DNA of 31,336 bases. It comes from a virus. Below, in pieces: positions 1-7,025 of the stretch (position 1 is the stretch's first letter; the number at the start of each line of letters is the position of its first letter). Below the pieces are notes generated by a model. It was not told the origin of the DNA, searched no databases, and worked only from the letters and a program-made list of their open reading frames with translations. The DNA lies in IMG/VR virus record IMGVR_UViG_3300025646_000202, positions 1 through 31,336 of that record. The stretch is one strand, 5' to 3'. A program made the position numbers and the translations under genes.

Positions 1-975
1 CTCATATCGCAAGATCCCATTGGTAACTTACATCTTTGGGAGAATGTAGAAGAACCTTGGCAGTTCCTAGCAGCAGCTGAGGAGTACTATCATTGTGTCG
101 TAGTTGCCGATAGGCAGTTCACACGACTGATGGTTGCTACAGATGCTACTTGCTCAGGATTACAAATCCTAGCAGGGTTGGCTAGAGATAAATCAACTGC
201 ACGTCTTGTGAATGTCTTGCCTGGTGATAAGCCACAAGATGCTTACAAGGTAGTTGCAGAGACTGCTGCACCTTACTGTCCTGAATCTATCCAGCCTTAC
301 ATGGATAGGAAGACAGTTAAGCGTGTCGTGATGACTGTCCCTTACAATGCCAAACCTTTCTCTAATCGTGGGTACATCAGAGACGCACTCAAAGAAAAAG
401 GTGTAGAGATCAGCAAGGAAGACCTAACCAAGACAGTTAAGGCTGTACGCAATGCCATGGATGTTGTCGTACCTGGTCCTATGGCTGTTATGTCTTGGAT
501 TGAACAAGAGGTTGCTAATGCAATCAAAGCTGGTAAGGAGTATCTTCAATGGACGACACCATCTGGTTTTGTTGTCCATCAAAAGTTAAACAAGAAGCTG
601 GTTGTCTCCATTGAGTTACAACTTTTGGGTCGTTGTAAGATGCAGGTCGCAGTTGACGATTCTGATGAGGTTGATCTCAACCATCACAAGAATGCAACAG
701 CTCCTAATCTGATCCACAGTCTTGATGCTAGCCTGCTACACTTGAGTGTCTTACGCTTTGACGCACCCATTGCTCTCATCCATGATTCCGTGTTATGTAG
801 AGCTACTGACATGTCTTCACTGTCTAGCATTGTACGACAAACCTACATGCACCTGTTTGCAGAGCATGATTATCTAAAAGACTTTGCTTCACACATTGGA
901 GCAGAGACTGACCCACCGATTGTCGGAGACCTTGAACCGGAATCCGTAATCGAATCTACCTACTTTTTTTGTTAA
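1..975 (+). CDS. T7-like single-subunit RNA polymerase, C-terminal part (5' end outside window)
   Basis: This is the C-terminal portion of a phage single-subunit DNA-directed RNA polymerase; the frame is open from base 1, so the gene begins upstream. Visible family landmarks are DATCSG with the first catalytic Asp (codon 142-144, T7 D537), KRVVMTVPY with the fingers Lys at 319-321 and Tyr at 343-345 (T7 K631 and Y639), and IHDS with the second catalytic Asp at 784-786 (T7 D812). The C-terminus ends in Phe-Cys, whereas T7 ends FAFA. It transcribes the phage middle and late genes from phage promoters. In the promoter-recognition loop (about 601-645) the T7 N748 and R756 positions are Glu and Lys, while the Q758 position stays Gln, so its promoter should differ from that of T7. 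The stop overlaps the next start as TAATG. Confidence 0.95.
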   Translation, partial: LISQDPIGNLHLWENVEEPWQFLAAAEEYYHCVVVADRQFTRLMVATDATCSGLQILAGLARDKSTARLVNVLPGDKPQDAYKVVAETAAPYCPESIQPYMDRKTVKRVVMTVPYNAKPFSNRGYIRDALKEKGVEISKEDLTKTVKAVRNAMDVVVPGPMAVMSWIEQEVANAIKAGKEYLQWTTPSGFVVHQKLNKKLVVSIELQLLGRCKMQVAVDDSDEVDLNHHKNATAPNLIHSLDASLLHLSVLRFDAPIALIHDSVLCRATDMSSLSSIVRQTYMHLFAEHDYLKDFASHIGAETDPPIVGDLEPESVIESTYFFC

Positions 976-1541
976 TGGCACAATCCATCCACGTTACCCA
1001 ACAGCCTGTTGTCCTTGAAGGCTACCAAGCTGTACTGAAGCCAAGTAAGTTTGGCTATTCATTGTCTGCTCTTGTCGATCAATCTCTGGTTGAGAAACTG
1101 GAAGAGGATCGAGTTGATTCCCTTAAGTGGGCTGAGTCTAAACTGAAGAACCCGAAGCGTTCCACCCTTAAACCTGAACCCTGGGAGGAAGTGTCTGATG
1201 GAAAGTACAAAGTTAAGTTCAGCTGGAATGAGGAAACTAAACCACCTGTCGTTGATACAGAAGGAACACCTATTGCTGACCCCAACACGCCGATCTACAG
1301 TGGATCTACGGTCAAGCTTGCCTTCCGTCAGAAGCCATACATCCTCCGTGATGGTGTCACCTATGGTACAAGTCTCAAGCTTGTCGGTATCCAAGTGGTT
1401 ACGGTTGGATCTGCTGCTGGTGTTGATACAGGCGATCTTGGTGAAACTGAAGTGGCAGCTCTCTTTGGTCAAACAAAGGGTTACAAGACTTCTGAACCGA
1501 ACATCACTGCCGCACCTGAAGTAGAGGAAGATGATTTCTAA
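975..1541 (+). CDS. gp2.5-like single-stranded DNA-binding protein
   Basis: A 188-aa protein in the T7 gene 2.5 position between RNA polymerase and endonuclease I. It should coat single-stranded DNA at the replication fork and support recombination. Position, size and a strongly acidic tail ending EVEEDDF support the call. In T7 gp2.5 the acidic tail ending in Phe contacts the DNA polymerase, and the same ending is kept here. I chose the ATG at 975, which overlaps the polymerase stop (TAATG), over a TTG six bases upstream. The body of the protein shows little obvious identity to T7 gp2.5, so the call rests on synteny and the tail. The stop overlaps the next ATG, again as TAATG. Confidence 0.8.
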   Translation: MAQSIHVTQQPVVLEGYQAVLKPSKFGYSLSALVDQSLVEKLEEDRVDSLKWAESKLKNPKRSTLKPEPWEEVSDGKYKVKFSWNEETKPPVVDTEGTPIADPNTPIYSGSTVKLAFRQKPYILRDGVTYGTSLKLVGIQVVTVGSAAGVDTGDLGETEVAALFGQTKGYKTSEPNITAAPEVEEDDF

Positions 1542-1897
1542 TGGCTAAGTACCGTTCAGGTCTTGAAGAGAAGGTTGCTGATCTTCTCTCAAGCTTGAAG
1601 GTACCTTTTGAGTACGAGTCAACCAAAGTTCCTTACATTCTTCAATGCAACTACACACCCGACTTTCTTTTACCGAATGGTGTCTACTTAGAAACAAAGG
1701 GACGCCTGACGGAGGAAGACCGAAGGAAGATGATCGCAGTGAAGAAAGCGAATCCCGACTTAGATATTCGATTCGTCTTTCAAGCACCCTATAACAAGAT
1801 CTACAAAGGATCTAAGACTACTTATGCGAAGTGGTGTGAAAAACACGGCTTCCAATACTGTTCATTTCACTCCATCCCAATCGAATGGCTAACTTGA
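1541..1897 (+). CDS. Endonuclease I (T7 gp3-like Holliday-junction resolvase)
   Basis: A 118-aa nuclease that cuts branched DNA and Holliday junctions and helps degrade host DNA and resolve replication intermediates. The T7 endonuclease I core is clear: GLEEKV (Glu9, T7 E20), YTPDFLLPNG (Asp41, T7 D55) and ETKG (Glu51 and Lys53, T7 E65 and K67), followed by LDIRFVFQ, a KIYKGSKTTYAKWCEKHG block and a PIEWL ending. All four catalytic residues are present. It is shorter than T7 gp3 (149 aa) because it lacks the long basic tail after the EWL motif. It starts on the overlapping TAATG of the ssDNA-binding protein gene and overlaps the next gene by 13 bases. Confidence 0.95.
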   Translation: MAKYRSGLEEKVADLLSSLKVPFEYESTKVPYILQCNYTPDFLLPNGVYLETKGRLTEEDRRKMIAVKKANPDLDIRFVFQAPYNKIYKGSKTTYAKWCEKHGFQYCSFHSIPIEWLT

Positions 1898-2094
1898 CTT
1901 ACGGCACACCTGAGTTCTATGCTGAAGGCTTCAGTGATTACCTTGCTGATGTTGATGCTGACCGACCCGATACTGTAGACAACCTTATTGAAGGTTTCTA
2001 CCGCGCACTTGATTCCTGGTTCGACTATCACGATGCACAAGCACGAGCATATGCAGACCTCCGAAAGCGAGTTCGTCAGGCACTTACCGTGTGA
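1885..2094 (+). CDS. Small acidic protein of unknown function
   Basis: A 69-aa protein that I do not recognise. The first half is rich in Asp, Tyr and Phe (FSDYLADVDADRPDTVDNL), the middle looks helical and aromatic (GFYRALDSWFDYHDAQ), and the end is Arg-rich. There is no Cys and no signal or membrane segment. It starts 13 bases inside endonuclease I and overlaps the primase-helicase start by about 44 bases, which fits translational coupling in the replication operon. In T7 the gene between endonuclease I and primase-helicase is the gene 3.5 amidase/lysozyme; this protein has no such motifs, so that function is absent from this position. Confidence 0.65.
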   Translation: MANLTYGTPEFYAEGFSDYLADVDADRPDTVDNLIEGFYRALDSWFDYHDAQARAYADLRKRVRQALTV

Positions 2095-3628
2095 TAGTTG
2101 CGGCAGTAGTGATGCAAACAGTTTATACACTGACGGGCATACCTACTGCTTTTCTTGTAATACTTACGGACACACTGAAGAAGATGTTGTTCACACTCAC
2201 AACAAAATGTCATTCACCTTGCAAGGTGTAGCTACTAGACTACAGAAACGAAACATCTCTGAGAAAGTATGCCAACAGTATAAGATCTACCGTGATGGTG
2301 ATCTACTCAGGTTCCATTACTATGATGAGACTGGCATCCTGATTGGATGTAAGACTAAGACCAAAGACAAAGACTTCCGTTATGAAGGACAACCACCTAC
2401 CTGTCTCTTTGGACAACATTTGTTTCCCGCCACTGGAAAACGAGTCGTCATTACAGAAGGCGAACTCGATGCAGCTTCATGTAGTGAGGCTATGCCGGGG
2501 TGGCCGATGGTATCTTTACCTAGCGGTGCCGCAGCGGCCAAGAAGTCGATTCAACGGGCTATCCCCTGGCTCCAGGGTTATGAAGAGATTGTCCTGTTCT
2601 TCGACAATGACGATGCAGGCCGTAAGGCAGCGGAGGAAGCGGCAGGGATCTTACCACCTGGCAAGACAAAGATCGCAAGACTTGAGAACTACAAGGATGC
2701 GTCAGACGCTCTCCAGGTCAATGACTCTGAGGCGATTCGTCGAGCTATTTGGAACGCGAAGCCTTACCGTCCAGATGGAATCGTAGATGGTAAATCACTC
2801 CTAGATTTAGTTACAACACCCACCCTACCTGCTGATCATGACTATCCATTTCAAGGAATCCAAAGCAAACTACACGGGATCAGGTTTGGAGAACTTGTTA
2901 CAATCACTGCTGGATCTGGTATCGGGAAATCCAGCTTCTGTCGTGAACTCGCAACTCACCTGTTACGTAAAGGCGAACGGGTCGGTTACCTGGCTCTTGA
3001 GGAATCCAACCGTCGTACAGCTCTCGGACTGATGTCCGCTGCTATTGGTAAATCACTACACATTGGAGAACATGACCGAGCTACTCTCACCCAAGCATAT
3101 CAAGACACTCTTGCTCAGTGGAATCTTTTTCTTTTCGACGGCTTTGGTTCTTTTGATCCTGATCTCATCTACAACCGAATTGAGTACCTGGCAACGGGTC
3201 TTGATACAAGGGTAATTTTCCTAGATCACCTCTCTATTCTGTTAAGTGGTCTTGATGGTGATGAGCGTCGGATGATTGATACCACCATGACACGGCTGCG
3301 TTCTCTTGTGGAGCGTACAGGTATCGCATTGTTCCTTGTCTCACACTTACGGAGAACATCTAGTGACCAAAACCATGAAGAGGGTGCCCGCGTCACTTTG
3401 GGGCAGTTGCGAGGATCTGCAGCCATTGCTCAACTCTCTGACGGAGTTATTGCACTCGAAAGAGACCAGCAGAGCACATCTGGTGGAAGTGACACAACTG
3501 TGCGAGTCCTTAAGAATCGCTATTCTGGCGAGGTTGGCGTCGCGTGCAATCTAAAGTACGATCTTGACACCTGTAAATTTACTGAAACACAATCCACCGA
3601 TGACTTCGACCCGACGACAGATTTCTGA
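2051..3628 (+). CDS. Primase-helicase (T7 gp4-like)
   Basis: A bifunctional replication protein of 525 aa (T7 gp4A is 566): it synthesises RNA primers and unwinds DNA as a hexameric ring. Domains in order: a zinc-binding primase finger (Cys14, Cys17, Cys33, Cys36), a TOPRIM primase core (ITEGELDAAS with Glu136; FFDNDDAG with Asp185), then a DnaB-like helicase with Walker A GSGIGKSS (Lys293), Walker B VIFLDHLS, the LFLVSHLRR motif and the LRGSAAIAQLSD segment. It ends in an acidic tail DDFDPTTDF; in T7 the equivalent tail with terminal Phe binds the DNA polymerase. The frame is open upstream to 1988, but the ATG at 2051 matches the T7 N-terminus just before HLPCDSCGSSD. ATG 2033 is an alternative. 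No clear Shine-Dalgarno is visible. Confidence 0.95.
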   Translation: MQTSESEFVRHLPCDSCGSSDANSLYTDGHTYCFSCNTYGHTEEDVVHTHNKMSFTLQGVATRLQKRNISEKVCQQYKIYRDGDLLRFHYYDETGILIGCKTKTKDKDFRYEGQPPTCLFGQHLFPATGKRVVITEGELDAASCSEAMPGWPMVSLPSGAAAAKKSIQRAIPWLQGYEEIVLFFDNDDAGRKAAEEAAGILPPGKTKIARLENYKDASDALQVNDSEAIRRAIWNAKPYRPDGIVDGKSLLDLVTTPTLPADHDYPFQGIQSKLHGIRFGELVTITAGSGIGKSSFCRELATHLLRKGERVGYLALEESNRRTALGLMSAAIGKSLHIGEHDRATLTQAYQDTLAQWNLFLFDGFGSFDPDLIYNRIEYLATGLDTRVIFLDHLSILLSGLDGDERRMIDTTMTRLRSLVERTGIALFLVSHLRRTSSDQNHEEGARVTLGQLRGSAAIAQLSDGVIALERDQQSTSGGSDTTVRVLKNRYSGEVGVACNLKYDLDTCKFTETQSTDDFDPTTDF

Positions 3629-3800
3629 AATTGTTGATTACTATGCTGAATTGGAAGCACAAAGTACTTCACGCAAAGCAGTGTTTCACAGTCCATTGAA
3701 GCGGCCCAACCCCCCTACTCCTGAAGCTGTAGCCAAAGCACAATTTGTAGACAAAACATATGTCTGGAAAGAGACTGCTCCAAAGGCTCAACCTTCTTGA
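3600..3800 (+). CDS. Small hypothetical protein
   Basis: A 66-aa protein that I do not recognise, located where T7 carries small genes between primase-helicase and DNA polymerase. The N-terminal third looks helical (ISEIVDYYAELEAQ), followed by a basic, Pro-rich segment (SPLKRPNPPTPEAVAKAQ) and a short aromatic stretch (FVDKTYVWKE). The frame runs upstream to 3564, but the ATG at 3600 gives a short 29-base overlap with the primase-helicase end and is the more natural start. There are no membrane segments or metal sites. Function unknown; its place in the operon suggests an accessory replication role, which is inference only. Confidence 0.6.
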   Translation: MTSTRRQISEIVDYYAELEAQSTSRKAVFHSPLKRPNPPTPEAVAKAQFVDKTYVWKETAPKAQPS

Positions 3801-3804
3801 GTTG

Positions 3805-3873
3805 ATGATCTTCATCACAAACCTATTTATTGTTGCTGGAGTAATTCGTCACTGGAATGACGCTAATCTTTGA
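3805..3873 (+). CDS. Possible 22-aa membrane peptide
   Basis: A tiny open frame encoding 22 residues, starting MIFITNLFIVAGVI and ending RHWNDANL. The hydrophobic first half could sit in a membrane. It fills the gap between the 66-aa gene and the exonuclease ORF and overlaps the latter by 17 bases in another frame. There is no good Shine-Dalgarno and no recognised family, so it may be chance. Confidence 0.25.
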   Translation: MIFITNLFIVAGVIRHWNDANL

Positions 3874-4375
3874 CTTAGAAACAAACGGTCTCCTACATGA
3901 TGTTACCCGCATCCACTGCCTTGGTATCTATGATGCAGAGACTGATCAAACCCTTGTCTACAATGATGAAGGGGATACTGAACCACTTACAAGAGGCATT
4001 CAACGTCTTGAAGACGCAGATCTTATTGTGGGTCATAACATTATCAATTACGATATTCCTGTTATCCGTAAGCTCTATCCTTGGTTTCAAAACATGGGTA
4101 GGGTTCTGGATACTTTGGTCCTTAGCCGTGTTTGTCACGCTGATATTCTGAAGACAGATCAGAAACGTAAGTGGAAACATATGCCACTGCAGTTATATGG
4201 TCGTCATTCACTTGAGGCGTATGGTTACCGACTAGGTGAGTACAAAGGCTCCTTCGGTAAGGATACCGACTGGCAAGAGTGGAGCCAGGAGATGCAGGAT
4301 TACATGGTACAAGACGTTGTTGTTACGACTAAACTTTGGAAACACTTTCAACCATTCCTGAATGGATCACGTTAG
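3857..4375 (+). CDS. DNA polymerase, 3'-5' exonuclease domain (split gene, part 1)
   Basis: This 172-aa ORF corresponds to the N-terminal proofreading exonuclease domain of T7 gp5. Exo I is FDLETNG (Asp6, Glu8), Exo II is GHNIINYDIP (Asp66), a DTLVLSR block and SLEAYGYRLGEYKG match T7 closely, and Exo III is YMVQDVVVT (Asp153). All acidic metal ligands are present, so proofreading should be active. The ORF stops at 4375, just after the exonuclease domain, whereas in T7 one chain of 704 aa continues into the polymerase. The remainder lies in a frame shifted by -1 that begins at 4336. The two products may associate, or the full chain may arise by frameshifting. Confidence 0.93.
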   Translation: MTLIFDLETNGLLHDVTRIHCLGIYDAETDQTLVYNDEGDTEPLTRGIQRLEDADLIVGHNIINYDIPVIRKLYPWFQNMGRVLDTLVLSRVCHADILKTDQKRKWKHMPLQLYGRHSLEAYGYRLGEYKGSFGKDTDWQEWSQEMQDYMVQDVVVTTKLWKHFQPFLNGSR

Positions 4376-5604
4376 AACATGACGTTGCAAAGATCCTCAC
4401 GGAACAAGAATTATATGGATGGTACTTTGATGAGCCTGCTGCACGGGAACTTGCACAAGCTCTCTATTCCGAGCTTGCTGATCTTAATCAGTTACTACGG
4501 GAGCGGTACCCTTACGTTGCTGGACCGGAGTTTACTCCTAAGCGACCTAACAAAACACAAGGATACATCACCGGAGCTACTTTCACTAGACTGAAGGAGT
4601 TCAATCCTACAAGCCGTGAGCACATTGCTTGGGTGATGCGGACACACCATAACTGGGAACCTGAGAAAACTACCAACACTGGTAAAGCAGTGATTGATGA
4701 GACAGTTCTCAAAGACATAGGCACAGAGGAAGCTCTGCAGTTCTTATGTTGCTTTGAGACAACCAAAAAGCTTGGTATGTTGTCTGAAGGCAACAACGCT
4801 TGGCTGAAACTAGTACGAAACAATCGTATCCATCACCACTGTTCTGTAGCTACGAACACATTTAGATGTGCTCACAGAAACCCAAATCTTGCACAGGTAC
4901 CAAGTGATCTTGAATTTAGAAAACTATTCCGTGCTAGTCCTAACCATGTCATGGTTGGTGCTGATCTCGCAGGCATTGAACTTAGAATGCTCGCACACTA
5001 TCTGGCTCGATATGATGGAGGCAGGTACGGAGACGTACTTCTCAACGGTGACATACACCAAGAGAATGCGGACAAGATTGGAATCTCACGCCGTCTAGTG
5101 AAGACTGTAACCTATGCGTTTTTGTATGGAGCAGGTGATCAAAAAATCGGACTATCTTACGATGCACAATTATCTCCCAAGGATGCCAAAGCTAAAGGTG
5201 CCGAGATACGTCAAGCTTACATGGATGCAATTCCTGGACTTGAGAAACTGGTTACTGCGGTTAAGTCCAAGGCGGAATCTGGTTACATCAACTTGTGTGA
5301 CGGTCGCCGCTGCGCTGTTGATGGTAGCCACAAAGCCCTTAACTACCTTCTCCAAGGGAGCGCAGGTATTGTAGCAAAACAATGGATGGTTCACACTCAT
5401 AATGTAATCAAACAGTGTGAAATCAAAGCACATCAACTAGCATTCATCCATGATGAGTTGCAGTTTGAATGCCCACCTGAATATGCAGACACACTATCAT
5501 CAGCCCTCACTATCTCTGCCCTTACAGCAGGAGAACACTACAACCTCAGAGCCCCAATCGCAGCAGAAGCCAAGGTTGGAAACAACTGGGCAGAAGTCCA
5601 CTAA
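4336..5604 (+). CDS. DNA polymerase, family A polymerase domain (split gene, part 2)
   Basis: This carries the thumb, palm and fingers of a T7 gp5-like polymerase. Motif A is VGADLAGIELRMLAHYLARY (Asp210), motif B is KTVTYAFLYGAGDQKIG (Lys256, Tyr260) and motif C is FIHDELQ (Asp373); all catalytic residues are present. Homology to T7 begins near residue 11 (ITLEHDVAKIL), directly continuing the exonuclease ORF. The only plausible start before that is TTG at 4336; the first in-frame ATG is far inside the domain. The segment matching the T7 thioredoxin-binding insertion is much shortened, with roughly 35 residues between RYPYVAG and FNPTS against about 76-85 in T7. The ORF overlaps part 1 by 40 bases and the endonuclease gene at its 3' end. 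Confidence 0.93.
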   Translation: METLSTIPEWITLEHDVAKILTEQELYGWYFDEPAARELAQALYSELADLNQLLRERYPYVAGPEFTPKRPNKTQGYITGATFTRLKEFNPTSREHIAWVMRTHHNWEPEKTTNTGKAVIDETVLKDIGTEEALQFLCCFETTKKLGMLSEGNNAWLKLVRNNRIHHHCSVATNTFRCAHRNPNLAQVPSDLEFRKLFRASPNHVMVGADLAGIELRMLAHYLARYDGGRYGDVLLNGDIHQENADKIGISRRLVKTVTYAFLYGAGDQKIGLSYDAQLSPKDAKAKGAEIRQAYMDAIPGLEKLVTAVKSKAESGYINLCDGRRCAVDGSHKALNYLLQGSAGIVAKQWMVHTHNVIKQCEIKAHQLAFIHDELQFECPPEYADTLSSALTISALTAGEHYNLRAPIAAEAKVGNNWAEVH

Positions 5605-5944
5605 AGTTTGTAGAGTTTGTAACCAGGAGAAACCTTATTCTGAGTTTTATAAAAAAAGGGGTAATTTAGATCGTCATGATACCCGCTGTAAACAGTGTAA
5701 AAAAGAGTACGATATAGCTTTGAATAAAGTTAAAGCTACAGCACCGCCTAAACCATCTGCATGTGCCTGTTGCAACAAACAAACTCCGAATCTTGTAGTA
5801 GACCACTGTCACAAATCAAATGTTTTTAGAGGTTGGATTTGTGTACCGTGTAATCTTTCCATTGGTAGACTAGGTGACAACGTTGAGGGAGTACAAAAAG
5901 CACTAACTTATTTAATTAACGCATTTAATGGCAACCAAATCTAA
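5576..5944 (+). CDS. Endonuclease VII-like HNH nuclease
   Basis: A His-Me/HNH-superfamily nuclease resembling phage recombination endonuclease VII and free-standing homing endonucleases. Numbered from the TTG at 5576 (122 aa) it has a first zinc ribbon (Cys12, Cys15, Cys38, Cys41) and then the endonuclease VII core: CACC (Cys63, Cys66), VVDHCH (Asp76, His77, His79), a C-x2-C-N motif (Cys89, Cys92, Asn93) and IGRLGDN. No ATG lies between the polymerase stop and the first zinc ribbon. The frame extends back to ATG 5483 or 5450 inside the polymerase gene, but that sequence codes for polymerase in another frame and looks low-complexity as protein. The start is therefore uncertain. The gene is AT-rich with poly-A runs compared with its neighbours, which suggests recent arrival. 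Confidence 0.85.
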   Translation: METTGQKSTKVCRVCNQEKPYSEFYKKRGNLDRHDTRCKQCKKEYDIALNKVKATAPPKPSACACCNKQTPNLVVDHCHKSNVFRGWICVPCNLSIGRLGDNVEGVQKALTYLINAFNGNQI

Positions 5945-6065
5945 AACAGCACTGGGACGTGTTGAATTCCAGTCCCGTGCAAAATACAAGCACACCCACC
6001 AAGGCAACGGCACTCGCAGTCTCCCTAAGCGTGGGCGTAAGCTCAAGCGGGGACAAGGTAAGTGA
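5928..6065 (+). CDS. 45-aa basic protein of unknown function
   Basis: A 45-residue, strongly basic protein between the endonuclease gene and the exonuclease. It ends in a dense Lys/Arg stretch (SLPKRGRKLKRGQGK); the first part includes GRVEFQSRAKYKHTHQGNG. It overlaps the endonuclease stop by 17 bases, and its stop overlaps the GTG start of the exonuclease (GTGA), so it looks fully integrated in the operon. High charge and small size suggest nucleic-acid binding, but that is inference. I recall short proteins with a similar KRGRK...RGQG tail in other marine cyanophages, which supports it being real. Confidence 0.75.
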   Translation: MATKSKTALGRVEFQSRAKYKHTHQGNGTRSLPKRGRKLKRGQGK

Positions 6066-6829
6066 GCCTACTAATCGACTGTGACTATATTGTCTACAAA
6101 TGTGCAGCCGCCACTGAAACAGAGATTGACTTCGGAGAAGATCTCATCGTCGTCACATCCAACTTCTCCGATGCCTATAGCTACGTCGAACGTGAACTCT
6201 ATAGCATCGCTTCTGACCTTGGATGTTTTGATGATTCTATTCTGTTCTTTTCTGATAGTATCAATTTCCGTAAATCTATTGACCCAGCTTATAAAGGACA
6301 CCGCAACCGAAAGAAGCCGTGTGGTTACAAAAGGATCATCAACAAGCTCAAGGAAGACTACAACGTTGTTGTGATGCCTAAGTTAGAAGCTGATGATGCT
6401 ATGGGTATCTACGCTACCAAGGAACCTGGACATATCATCTGCTCACCTGATAAGGATATGAGGCAGATCCCTGGTAATCTCTTCGACCTTAAAGAAGGTG
6501 TGATTGAGATTACTAAAGAAGAAGGTGATCGTTGGCACCTCATCCAAACCATGGCAGGTGATCAAACAGATGGCTATGCAGGTGTCCCTGGAATTGGAAT
6601 CAAAAGAGCAGCAGCACTTCTAGATGAACACGGTGATAACTGGAAGACTGTCGTAGATGCTTTCGCTGAAAAGGGTCTCGATGAGTCAGTTGCATTACAG
6701 AATGCACGACTAGCAAAGATCCTTCAATGTGAAGACTATGATTTCACCAATCAAGAACCAAGACTTTGGAATCCCAGCTCCAGTGTTGGAGTTGACGATG
6801 GAGCAACAATTCAAGATGAAACAGATTGA
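6062..6829 (+). CDS. 5'-3' exonuclease (T7 gp6-like, FEN/RNase H family)
   Basis: A 255-aa exonuclease that would remove RNA primers and degrade host DNA for nucleotide recycling. The FEN-type acidic sites are visible: LLIDCDYIVYK near the N-terminus (Asp6, Asp8), LEADDAMG and CSPDKDMRQ in the middle, then the helix-three-turn-helix region MAGDQTDGYAGVPGIGIKRA that binds DNA. The start is GTG at 6062, overlapping the previous stop as GTGA, with AAGG a few bases upstream. The 3' end overlaps the next gene by 32 bases. Length is somewhat under that of T7 gp6 (300 aa). Its position directly after DNA polymerase matches T7. Confidence 0.93.
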   Translation: MSLLIDCDYIVYKCAAATETEIDFGEDLIVVTSNFSDAYSYVERELYSIASDLGCFDDSILFFSDSINFRKSIDPAYKGHRNRKKPCGYKRIINKLKEDYNVVVMPKLEADDAMGIYATKEPGHIICSPDKDMRQIPGNLFDLKEGVIEITKEEGDRWHLIQTMAGDQTDGYAGVPGIGIKRAAALLDEHGDNWKTVVDAFAEKGLDESVALQNARLAKILQCEDYDFTNQEPRLWNPSSSVGVDDGATIQDETD

Positions 6830-7025
6830 GGATGCTCTACGCAACCCTGAATCTAAAAAGGAAGATATCATCACGATCTTCCTAGCACTACAGCGCCAAT
6901 GCTTTGTGCTTGGCAATTCAATGTCCAACCTAGTTAAGAAATGGCCAACTCCAATTCCACCGGACCCCGCTACTACAAGCGAGGGTCAATTCAAGTTTGG
7001 GACTTCATACGAGACCAAGACCTGA
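6798..7025 (+). CDS. 75-aa protein of unknown function
   Basis: A small protein starting at ATG 6798, with GGAG seven bases upstream (TGGAGTTGACGATG). An earlier in-frame ATG at 6729 lies deep in the exonuclease gene and is not needed. The N-terminal half is a charged, likely helical segment (MEQQFKMKQIEDALRNPESK) leading to a more hydrophobic helix (IITIFLALQRQCFVLG); the tail is Pro-rich and polar. I do not recognise a family with certainty. It overlaps the exonuclease by 32 bases and the DUF3310-like gene by 85, and sits among nucleotide-metabolism genes. Confidence 0.7.
   Translation: MEQQFKMKQIEDALRNPESKKEDIITIFLALQRQCFVLGNSMSNLVKKWPTPIPPDPATTSEGQFKFGTSYETKT

Noticed and set aside
1988-2050. 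Longer N-terminus for primase-helicase starting at 1988 or 2033
   Set aside because: The extra residues overlap the 69-aa gene and have no counterpart in T7 gp4, whose zinc finger begins close to its N-terminus; ATG 2051 gives the matching length.
4336-4375. Programmed -1 frameshift site in the DNA polymerase overlap
   Set aside because: The zero-frame codons through the overlap contain no X XXY YYZ heptamer, and I see no stable downstream pseudoknot. It is kept only as an open option within the split-polymerase finding.
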